Source: Winogradskyella ursingii (lineage in GTDB: Bacteria; Bacteroidota; Bacteroidia; Flavobacteriales; Flavobacteriaceae). From it: DNA of 64,000 nt. Shown here one piece after another: positions 54,717-62,632 of the stretch. The stretch covers positions 1 to 64,000 of the forward strand of contig NZ_JABFDH010000003.1 of assembly GCF_013403975.1 (NCBI RefSeq). Direction: 5' to 3'. The position numbers were made by a program, and so were the translations under genes. Every line of letters begins with the position of its first letter. Position 1 is the stretch's first letter. Below the pieces are notes generated by a model. It was not told where the DNA came from and made no database searches. It was given only the letters and a program-made list of their open reading frames with translations.

Positions 54717-55836
54717 AATTCAAGTTTTTTCTAAATGTTTTTCTTCTTTTATAGACTTCCGGATCAAAATGTTTCCATATTTTGTGTATCGCTTCGTTAT
54801 CTTCTAATTCAGGTGTCCTATAACAAGTCTTAATTCCTTTTTTAGTAAAAGTTTCATAATATTCATTAAAAATTACTGCATGAACACCTTTGTTTTGATA
54901 TTCTGGATGTATACCAATGAGATAAAAAATCACGTCTTTACTGTTCTTCTTAGCCTTTAAAATATGACTAAATCCAAACGGGAATAATTTACCATTAGCT
55001 TTTTGAAGCGCCTCAGCAAATCTTGGCATCACAATCGCAAATCCAACAAGGTTATCGTCTTTATCCACCACAAACTTAATGTAATCTGGATTGACGAAAC
55101 TGATAAATTTCTTTTTAAAATATTCTTTTTGAATATCAGTAATTTCAACAAATGAAGCTAATGATGAGTAGCTTTTGTTAAATAAATCAAACATGCGATC
55201 CGCATAAGGCATCACCTCTTCAGTTTTGCTGAATTTTAATGCTCTAAGATTATAACGTCTTTTGATTAGTTCTTGAGCTTTTTTGAAGAACTCAGGCTTA
55301 ACATTTGCAAAAGGGAACTTACTTTCGGAATAAGATTTTTCCACTTCATAGCCATGAGCTAAATAATGGTTAACGTAATAGGGGTGATTGTACCACGTAA
55401 TCATAGGTGCAATACTGTCAAAACCCTCTGTCATCACTCCAACCTTATCTAAATTTGAAAACCCTACAGGACCTTCTGCATATTCTAAGTTATAATCTCG
55501 GCCAATGGCTTCCACTTTTTCCATAAGCGATTTACTTACATCAAGATCATCAATAAAATCAAACCAGCCAAAGCGCATTTTCTTAATTTGCTGTTTGTCT
55601 ACTTCGAGCCAATTGATAATAGCCGCAACTCTCCCTACTACTTGGTCATTTTTGTAAGCCAAGAAAAAACGGGCTTCTGCATCTTTAAAAATAGGATTTT
55701 TCTCTTTATTAAAAGTTTCAAGTTCTTGCCTTATTATTGGTGGCACCCAAAATTTTGAATCCTTATAAAGTTGAAAAGGAAACTTAACAAAAGTTCTCAA
55801 TTCTTTTTTGGTGGTGGCTTCTTTAATTGTAATCAT
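54715..55836 (-). CDS. GNAT-like N-acyltransferase (possible bacterial ceramide-synthase relative)
   Basis: The 373-residue protein shows an N-terminal GNAT-like half (FVKFPFQLYKDSKFWVPP; ARFFLAYKNDQVVGRVAAIINW; GWFDFIDDLDV). A second half carries the acetyl-CoA-site-like IGIHPEYQNKGVHAVIFNEYYETFTKKG. Proteins of this double-GNAT kind adjoin SPT-type genes in Bacteroidota. The Caulobacter bacterial ceramide synthase is likewise a GNAT-annotated N-acyltransferase. Convergent position against the SPT/CFAT gene suggests N-acylation of the long-chain base; this is inferred and not shown. Confidence 0.75.
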   Translation of the reverse strand: MITIKEATTKKELRTFVKFPFQLYKDSKFWVPPIIRQELETFNKEKNPIFKDAEARFFLAYKNDQVVGRVAAIINWLEVDKQQIKKMRFGWFDFIDDLDVSKSLMEKVEAIGRDYNLEYAEGPVGFSNLDKVGVMTEGFDSIAPMITWYNHPYYVNHYLAHGYEVEKSYSESKFPFANVKPEFFKKAQELIKRRYNLRALKFSKTEEVMPYADRMFDLFNKSYSSLASFVEITDIQKEYFKKKFISFVNPDYIKFVVDKDDNLVGFAIVMPRFAEALQKANGKLFPFGFSHILKAKKNSKDVIFYLIGIHPEYQNKGVHAVIFNEYYETFTKKGIKTCYRTPELEDNEAIHKIWKHFDPEVYKRRKTFRKNLN

Positions 55837-55889
55837 TCAATACAGTAGTTGTGTTTCATTTTCAACAAGTTATTTTTAAATTATAATCA

Positions 55890-56771
55890 TCAATTCTCTT
55901 TATCCTTATGAAAGTCAAACCGATAAGAAGCGCCAAAAGCGATGCTAAAAACTGATGGAGTATCCTTGGTGTTAAAGGCAATATTTGTGTCTAGTTGAAA
56001 ATTTCTTGTCCATAAATACGCGCCACCAAATCTAAAAATATTGTCTGCGTAAAAATCGCTGTTAATGCCTTGTGCTTCTCCAAAAACAACCCATTGCGGG
56101 CTAAAAGAATGGGTAAGTGTAAAAACATATTGAAATTCTGAAAAATCAGAACCAATTCTATCTTTTATCAAATTCATAACAAATACCCAACCACCATTAA
56201 AATTATTTTGGGTAGAAATCATTATCTTTGGACTAATACCTTCAACGTCTGGTGCAGTATATGGATTACCAGTTGTGTCAAAATTGGCACCTGCATAGAC
56301 AGCTACAGCTGGTATTAACGATTTCCATTTAAATTGTCTATTAGCGTGGTAACTGTATAAATTTGGTTTGTCTTCTTCCGCATTTTTATAAGGATCATAA
56401 ATTAAATATTTTGCGCCAATGGTAAAATTTCTAAAATTAGAACGTGGCTCTTCGATTGGGATTTGACCCGCAAAAAACGTTTGTGTATCATTCTGGTAAA
56501 CACCGTCCATCTGAATTTCCAATTCTTCAAAAAGCAGACCGTAACGAGCGGCGAAATCAATACCGAATCCAGAAACCTCATAATTTCTCAATGAATGTTC
56601 TTCCTTAACGGTAAAACCTCCAATTTCAAACTGTAAAACATTTGTTCCAACAGCAAAAGCACTTTCAGACACACCTGGACGATTAGAATTTATGACCTCT
56701 GTGTATTGTGCAAAAACTGAATTAATTGATGTAAATATAAGTAGGTAAAAAACAATTTTTAATGATCTCAT
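55890..56771 (-). CDS. Outer-membrane transporter-like porin (MetA-pathway/PF13557-like)
   Basis: The 293-residue protein has a signal peptide ending SVFAQ at about residue 22. Mature sequence begins with NSNRPGVSESAFAVGTNVLQFE, a hallmark of the phenol MetA-pathway-like porins, and continues in amphipathic beta strands up to FGASYRFDFHK. It is likely a barrel that passes small hydrophobic molecules. It is 53 bases downstream of the GNAT-like gene on the same strand order and could share its transcription. Confidence 0.82.
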   Translation of the reverse strand: MRSLKIVFYLLIFTSINSVFAQYTEVINSNRPGVSESAFAVGTNVLQFEIGGFTVKEEHSLRNYEVSGFGIDFAARYGLLFEELEIQMDGVYQNDTQTFFAGQIPIEEPRSNFRNFTIGAKYLIYDPYKNAEEDKPNLYSYHANRQFKWKSLIPAVAVYAGANFDTTGNPYTAPDVEGISPKIMISTQNNFNGGWVFVMNLIKDRIGSDFSEFQYVFTLTHSFSPQWVVFGEAQGINSDFYADNIFRFGGAYLWTRNFQLDTNIAFNTKDTPSVFSIAFGASYRFDFHKDKEN

Positions 56772-56874
56772 TGGAGTCTAGTTTAAATTCAAATATAGAT
56801 ATTTTATAGTTTTTTTAAGGAATTATAACGGAATATAAATAGGGATAATTGTATTTTTGAATATTAATTAAGTT

Positions 56875-57168
56875 ATGCTACAAGAAGCTTCGGCCATGGG
56901 ATTATTACGAACCATATTAATTATTTTACTCCTTTATTTCGGCTTTAAGATATTGGCAAGATTATTTGCTCCGTTACTTATGCGATTTGTGGCTAAAAAA
57001 GCCGAAGAAAAATTTGGCCAACAATTTGGCGGAAGACCACATCCAAATCAGACAAGAAAGCAACAAAAGCAAAAAGAAGGTGAAACGGTAATAGATAAAA
57101 TGCCTAATCAAGATAAGTCTTCTAACGAAAAAGTTGGTGAATATATTGATTACGAAGAGATTGATTAG
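56875..57168 (+). CDS. DUF4834 small membrane protein
   Basis: The 97-residue protein has one transmembrane helix (about 8-28, GLLRTILIILLLYFGFKIL). A cytosolic-looking charged tail follows, ending GEYIDYEEID. It fits DUF4834, a small Bacteroidota family of unknown role. The N-terminus MLQEASAMG agrees with relatives, though a second ATG lies seven codons in. It sits 86 bases before the YfhO gene. Confidence 0.85.
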   Translation: MLQEASAMGLLRTILIILLLYFGFKILARLFAPLLMRFVAKKAEEKFGQQFGGRPHPNQTRKQQKQKEGETVIDKMPNQDKSSNEKVGEYIDYEEID

Positions 57169-57254
57169 TTTATTTGTTTTTTGAAACTCAAATACCTCCT
57201 AGATTCTCAAAAAAAATAATTACTTTTCAACTCTGACCTTCAAACTTAAAGTGC

Positions 57255-59702
57255 ATGTCATTTTCTTTTAAGCGTTTATTGCCACATTTTCTTATTTTAA
57301 TAGGATTTATCGTTTTATCACTAGCTTATTTTAGCCCAGTATTAAAGGGTAAAAAAATGTTTCAAAGCGATATCATGCATTACATTGGCATGGCGCAACA
57401 GCAAAAGGAATTTGCTAAAACTGAAGGAGAAGAAACTTACTGGACCAATAGTGCTTTTGGTGGAATGCCGACGTATCAACTCGGTGCAAAATACCCTCAT
57501 AATTATATAAAAAAACTCGATTTAACCTTACGGTTTTTGCCACGACCGGCGGACTACTTGTTTCTTTATTTTCTTGGGTTTTATATTTTACTATTATCAC
57601 TTAAAGTAGATTTTAAGCTTGCAGCTTTGGGTGCTTTAGCATTTGGATTTTCGACCTATTTAATTATTATTCTCGGAGTGGGACACAACTCAAAAGCACA
57701 TGCTATTGCTTATATGCCCTTGGTTCTGTCTGGCATCATTCTAACATTTAGGCAAAAATATATACTCGGGTTTCTGCTCACAACGGTAGCACTTGGTTTA
57801 GAGCTTGTGGCTAATCATTATCAAATGACCTATTATTTGTTATTATTGGTCATTGTGCTAGGTTTGTCTTATTTAATCGATGCGTATCGAAAAAAACTTT
57901 TACCGCATTTTTTTAAATCCGTTGGATTACTCTCTATAGCAGCTATTTTGGCAGTGGGACTCAATGCCACAAATATCATGGCAACCCAAGAATACGTTAA
58001 GGAAAGTACACGAGGAAAAAGTGAGTTGACTATCAACGCAGATGGCTCCCAAAAAGCTGAGACCACAGGTCTAAGCAAAGAATATATTACTGAATACAGT
58101 TACGGGATTCTCGAAACCTTCAACCTTTACATACCTAAATTTATGGGTGGTGGTAATACCGAGGATGTTGGTAGAGATTCTGAAACCTATAAAGCTTACG
58201 TCAATCTTGGAGCTTCACCGATTGAAGCCTTGGAAGCATCAAAAAAGGCACCAATGTATTGGGGAGATCAACCAATTGTGGAAGCGCCTGCTTATGTAGG
58301 TGCAGTTATAATTTTTCTATTCGTTTTAGGTCTGTTTTTAGTTAAAGGTCGATTAAAGTGGTGGCTTGTTGGTGGCACAATTTTATCTCTTTTACTATCC
58401 TATGGAAAGAATTTAGGTTTCCTAACAGATTTCTTTATTGATTATGTGCCGTTGTATAATAAATTCAGGGCAGTGAGCTCCATTCAGGTCATATTGGAAT
58501 TATGTATACCAATTCTAGGCATTTTTGCATTGGTAAGACTTTTTAATGATTTTCAGAAGGACGAAGAAAAGTTGAAAGCCTTGAAATATACGGTCGCAAT
58601 TACATCTGGTTTAGCTGTGGTATTTTTATTGTTTAAATCGGTTTTATTCGATTTTGAAGGTTTACGAGATGACCAATATATTCAGGCATACGGACAACCA
58701 TTTATAAATGCTGTAATCGAGGATCGAAAAGCGCTTTTTACGTTCGATACGATAAGAACATTAATTTTAGTATTACTATCAGCAGGAACAGTATACCTGT
58801 TTTTAAAGAAAAAATTATCTGAAAAACTAGTGGTAGTTGTTTTCGCTGTGCTAATAATTTTTGATCTAGTCGTGGTTGATAGACAATATGTGAACAATGA
58901 TAATTTTCAATCAGCAATAAAAGTAGACAAACCTTACCAACCCAATGTTGCCGACAAAGAAATATTAAAAGACGATGGTCATTTTAGAGTATTGGATATG
59001 TCTTCCGAAGGTCAGGGACGTCCGGGACGAGCTGCGTATTTTCATAATTCGTTATTTGGATATCATGCTGCCAAGTTGGGACGCATGGACGAATTATTAG
59101 ATTTTCATGTGTATAAGAACAACATGAATGTCATTAATATGCTCAATACCAAATATATTATAGCAGAACAGGAAGGACAAATATTTCCATATACCAATGA
59201 AGATGCTAATGGCAACGCATGGTTTGTTTCAAAGTTAAAACCTGTTGCAAATGCCAATATTGAAATTACAGCATTAGATAGTTTAAATACAAAGGTTGGG
59301 GCAGTTATCCAAAAATCGATTTTAACCGAATATGATCTTGATACAACTTACCAAGTTGATTCTACGGCATCTATTGAACTAAAGGAATTCCAGCCAAATT
59401 ATTTAAAATACGAATCCAATAATCAGAATAAAGGTTTTGCTGTATTTTCTGAAGTGTATTACCAACAAGGTTGGAATGCATATTTAGACGGAAATTTAGT
59501 GCCACACCAACGCGTCAACTACGTACTCCGTGCGATGGAAATCCCAAAAGGTAAGCATATAATTGAGTTTAAATTTGAACCACAAGTGGTTGAGACCGGT
59601 AGTACTATTGCATTGGCGAGTTCAGCTATTTTTGGTATCCTATTTTTATTAGGATTGTATTACTTATTCAAAAAAGAAAGATTTCAGCCTGATCAAGACT
59701 AA
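57255..59702 (+). CDS. YfhO family membrane protein (GT-C-like)
   Basis: The 815-residue protein has about a dozen transmembrane helices and large extracytoplasmic loops. The first loop contains SDIMHYIGMAQQQKEF and SAFGGMPTYQLG, and the region after helix 12 carries a beta domain with VYYQQGWNAYLDG. YfhO proteins resemble GT-C glycosyltransferases that use polyprenyl-linked sugars; in Gram-positive bacteria they add GlcNAc or similar decorations to surface polymers. It lies 5 bases before a GT4 gene, fitting a glycan pathway. Confidence 0.9.
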   Translation: MSFSFKRLLPHFLILIGFIVLSLAYFSPVLKGKKMFQSDIMHYIGMAQQQKEFAKTEGEETYWTNSAFGGMPTYQLGAKYPHNYIKKLDLTLRFLPRPADYLFLYFLGFYILLLSLKVDFKLAALGALAFGFSTYLIIILGVGHNSKAHAIAYMPLVLSGIILTFRQKYILGFLLTTVALGLELVANHYQMTYYLLLLVIVLGLSYLIDAYRKKLLPHFFKSVGLLSIAAILAVGLNATNIMATQEYVKESTRGKSELTINADGSQKAETTGLSKEYITEYSYGILETFNLYIPKFMGGGNTEDVGRDSETYKAYVNLGASPIEALEASKKAPMYWGDQPIVEAPAYVGAVIIFLFVLGLFLVKGRLKWWLVGGTILSLLLSYGKNLGFLTDFFIDYVPLYNKFRAVSSIQVILELCIPILGIFALVRLFNDFQKDEEKLKALKYTVAITSGLAVVFLLFKSVLFDFEGLRDDQYIQAYGQPFINAVIEDRKALFTFDTIRTLILVLLSAGTVYLFLKKKLSEKLVVVVFAVLIIFDLVVVDRQYVNNDNFQSAIKVDKPYQPNVADKEILKDDGHFRVLDMSSEGQGRPGRAAYFHNSLFGYHAAKLGRMDELLDFHVYKNNMNVINMLNTKYIIAEQEGQIFPYTNEDANGNAWFVSKLKPVANANIEITALDSLNTKVGAVIQKSILTEYDLDTTYQVDSTASIELKEFQPNYLKYESNNQNKGFAVFSEVYYQQGWNAYLDGNLVPHQRVNYVLRAMEIPKGKHIIEFKFEPQVVETGSTIALASSAIFGILFLLGLYYLFKKERFQPDQD

Positions 59703-59707
59703 AATTT

Positions 59708-60991
59708 ATGAGTCACAAAAAAGTTCTCATAATAGTTTATTACTGGCCGCCAGCGGGTGGACCTGGTGTTCAACGTTGGCTAAAATTTGTAAAATATTTA
59801 CCTGATTTTGGGATTGAGCCTATAGTTTACTGTCCAGAAAACCCAAATTACCCGATTACTGATGATAGTTTAATTGCTGAAATTCCAAGTGATATTACCA
59901 TTTTAAAACAGCCCATAAATGAGCCTTATGGATTGGCCAATTTATTCTCAAAAGGAAAATCAAAAAAAATCAGTTCTGGTGTGATTCCTAAAGCCAAAAA
60001 GCAATCTTTTATAGAGAAAATGATGCTATATATTAGAGGTAATTTTTTTATTCCAGATGCACGTAAAAACTGGATTAAACCTTCGGTTGAATTTCTTTCA
60101 GAATATATTCAAAAAAATAATATTGAAACTATTGTCACTACGGGTCCACCGCATAGTTTACATTTAATTGGACTTCAACTTAAAGAAAAATTTGATCTAA
60201 AATGGCTTGCAGATTTCAGGGATCCTTGGACCACAATCGGTTACCATAAAGCGTTGAAGCTGACGGAAAGCTCTAAACAAAAACACCTAGAGTTAGAATC
60301 CAAAGTCCTAAATTCGGCAGATGGAATTATGGTGACGAGCCAACATACCAAAAACGAATTTGAGAAAAAAACAAATCGAACTATATCGGTAATCACAAAC
60401 GGTTACGACACGCATTCTGTAGGAGTAGAAGGGAAGGATGAAAAATTTACGATATCCCATATAGGTTCACTTTTATCCGATAGAAATCCAGAAATTCTTT
60501 GGGAAGTACTTTCAGAATTGGTCCTTGAAAATGATGCGTTTTCAAAAGCTTTGCAATTAAATTTGGTTGGTGTGGTGAGTGATGATGTTGTTGAAGGTAT
60601 TCACCATTTTCACTTAAAAGACTATTTAAATATTGTGGGCTACGTCGATCACGATGAAGCTTTAAACTATCAACAAAAATCCAGAGTTTTATTGTTAATT
60701 GAAATTGATTCTGAAGACACAAAAGCCATTATTCCTGGTAAGCTATTCGAGTACATGGTTTCAGAAACACCAATTTTGGCGATTGGACCACGAGATTCAG
60801 ATGTTGAACAAATTATTAGAAAAACCAATACAGGATTGTATTTCAATTATAACCAAAAAGATGAATTGAAAATTCAGATTATGGATTGGTTCAGCGCATA
60901 TCAAAATGGTGAATTAATAATCAAGCCAATTGGATTACAGCCCTATAGCAGAAAAGCCTTAACAGAGAAACTTGCAATATTGTTGAAATAA
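59708..60991 (+). CDS. Glycosyltransferase family 4
   Basis: The 427-residue protein has the GT-B layout. The N-terminal half begins VLIIVYYWPPAGGPGVQRWLKF with the loop TGPPHSLHLIGLQL, and the acceptor-side motif is ADFRDPWT. The C-terminal half has the nucleotide-sugar site IPGKLFEYMVSETPILAIGP, the EX7E-type region. It transfers a sugar from a nucleotide donor to a glycan or lipid carrier. Five bases separate it from the YfhO gene and 55 from the flippase gene. Confidence 0.92.
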   Translation: MSHKKVLIIVYYWPPAGGPGVQRWLKFVKYLPDFGIEPIVYCPENPNYPITDDSLIAEIPSDITILKQPINEPYGLANLFSKGKSKKISSGVIPKAKKQSFIEKMMLYIRGNFFIPDARKNWIKPSVEFLSEYIQKNNIETIVTTGPPHSLHLIGLQLKEKFDLKWLADFRDPWTTIGYHKALKLTESSKQKHLELESKVLNSADGIMVTSQHTKNEFEKKTNRTISVITNGYDTHSVGVEGKDEKFTISHIGSLLSDRNPEILWEVLSELVLENDAFSKALQLNLVGVVSDDVVEGIHHFHLKDYLNIVGYVDHDEALNYQQKSRVLLLIEIDSEDTKAIIPGKLFEYMVSETPILAIGPRDSDVEQIIRKTNTGLYFNYNQKDELKIQIMDWFSAYQNGELIIKPIGLQPYSRKALTEKLAILLK

Positions 60992-61046
60992 TTTCATCCA
61001 ATACGCATTTTTGAAAATTGACATTTTATAGTTGTAATTTGCACCA

Positions 61047-62504
61047 ATGGGTATCATCCTCAATCAATCTCTTAAAAACACGATAAGCACCTATGCAGGT
61101 TTTGGCATTGGGGCAATTAACACCCTTTTTCTTTACACCAATTTTTTAACGGATGAGTATTACGGTCTCGTTGCCTTTGTACTCTCTGCAGCTAATATTA
61201 TGATGCCGTTTACTGCATTTGGAGTACATAATGCGATAATTAAATTCTATTCATCTTTTAAAACAAAAAATAGTATCAATAGCTTTTTAACGTTAATGCT
61301 GTTTTTGCCTTTGGTATTCATTATTCCAGTATCCATCATAGGTTTTTTTGCCTATGATACCATCGGTACATTGCTCTCTAACGAAAACCCGATAGTCGGT
61401 AATTATGTTTGGCACATTTTAGTTTTGGCCATATCCATGTCTTACTTTGAAATTTTCTTTGCGTGGTCCAAAGTGCATATGCAAACTGTTTTTGGAAACA
61501 TAATGAAAGAGATTTTTCATAGGGCTTGTATCATGATATTATTGTTTGCCGTGTATTTAGAATGGCTAACAGTAGAACATTTTATGGTTGGTTTGGTACT
61601 GGTTTATTTATTGAGAATGTTTCTAATGCAAATGTATGCTTACTCGTTGCGATTGCCTAGATTGAAATTTCAAAAAATCGAAAAACTACCAAATGTATTA
61701 AAATATGCAGGTTTAATAATCATCGCAGGTTCTGTAGCAATGCTCATACTGGATATCGATAAATTTATGATAGGACGAATGATGCAAATAGAAAACGTAG
61801 CCTATTACAGTGTTGCCATTTTCATAGCTACGGTTATTGCAGTGCCACAACGTGCCATGCACCAAATTATGATGCCGCTTACGGCTCAATACCTCAACCA
61901 AAAGGACAAACGCGCTTTGGCAGATTTATATAAACGGAGTTCGTTGAGTTTGCTCATTGTTAGTGGATTTATATTCCTCTTAATTATTCTTAATATCAAT
62001 CAGCTTTACCAAATACTACCAAATGAGTTTACAGGTGGGCTCTTTGTAGTGTTTTTGGTGAGTTTGGCGAAACTGTACGATAATTGTTTGGGGAATAACA
62101 ATGCTATTTTATTTAACAGTGATTATTATAGAATTGTATTGTTTTTCGGAGTGTTGCTGGCAATTATGGCTATTGTGCTTAATGCCATCTTTATTCCCAT
62201 TTATGGAATTGAAGGTTCAGCATTTGCTACATTTATGGCGGTTGTGATTTATAATACTCTAAAAATTGGATTTGTAAAGCGAAAATTTAATATGCAGCCG
62301 TTTGGCACGGATTCATTGAAGGTGTTTTTACTTTTGATTGTTTTTTCGTTAGTATTTTACTTTTGGGAATTTCCATTTTATCCTGTCATAAATATAATAT
62401 TGAAATCTGCTGTGATTGGATTATTTTATTTTGGATTTGTATATAAGTTGAATTTGTCTGAGGACATTTCAATACAAATTAAAAAATGGTTGAAGTTGAA
62501 ATAG
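61047..62504 (+). CDS. Polysaccharide/oligosaccharide flippase (Wzx/MATE-like)
   Basis: The 485-residue protein has about fourteen hydrophobic segments with the start SLKNTISTYAGFGIGAINTLFLYTNFL, typical of the polysaccharide transporter family (PST/MOP superfamily). It would flip lipid-linked glycan units across the inner membrane. It ends the YfhO-GT4-flippase run. No Wzy polymerase or initiating transferase is present in the window. Confidence 0.9.
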   Translation: MGIILNQSLKNTISTYAGFGIGAINTLFLYTNFLTDEYYGLVAFVLSAANIMMPFTAFGVHNAIIKFYSSFKTKNSINSFLTLMLFLPLVFIIPVSIIGFFAYDTIGTLLSNENPIVGNYVWHILVLAISMSYFEIFFAWSKVHMQTVFGNIMKEIFHRACIMILLFAVYLEWLTVEHFMVGLVLVYLLRMFLMQMYAYSLRLPRLKFQKIEKLPNVLKYAGLIIIAGSVAMLILDIDKFMIGRMMQIENVAYYSVAIFIATVIAVPQRAMHQIMMPLTAQYLNQKDKRALADLYKRSSLSLLIVSGFIFLLIILNINQLYQILPNEFTGGLFVVFLVSLAKLYDNCLGNNNAILFNSDYYRIVLFFGVLLAIMAIVLNAIFIPIYGIEGSAFATFMAVVIYNTLKIGFVKRKFNMQPFGTDSLKVFLLLIVFSLVFYFWEFPFYPVINIILKSAVIGLFYFGFVYKLNLSEDISIQIKKWLKLK

Positions 62505-62536
62505 TTTAATATTGAAGTTCAAGTAATTTAATAAAG

Positions 62537-62562
62537 AGATTCCTACCTGCGCAGGAATAAAT
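62537..62562. repeat. Small palindrome resembling dispersed repeats
   Basis: GATTCCTACCTGCGCAGGAATAA forms an imperfect palindrome (TTCCT...AGGAA). I recall similar short intergenic elements in flavobacterial genomes, but copies elsewhere cannot be checked here. Confidence 0.45.
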
Positions 62563-62566
62563 AAGA

Positions 62567-62608
62567 AAGTCCCGTAAGGTGCTTAGGGGCATACTACATA
62601 CGGGACTT
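62567..62608. terminator. Hairpin between the flippase and the converging repeat-protein gene
   Basis: AAGTCCCGTA pairs perfectly with TACGGGACTT across a 22-base loop. There is no T run directly behind it, so terminator function is likely but weak. Confidence 0.5.
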
Positions 62609-62632
62609 GTCTAACCAACCAAAAAAAATCTT

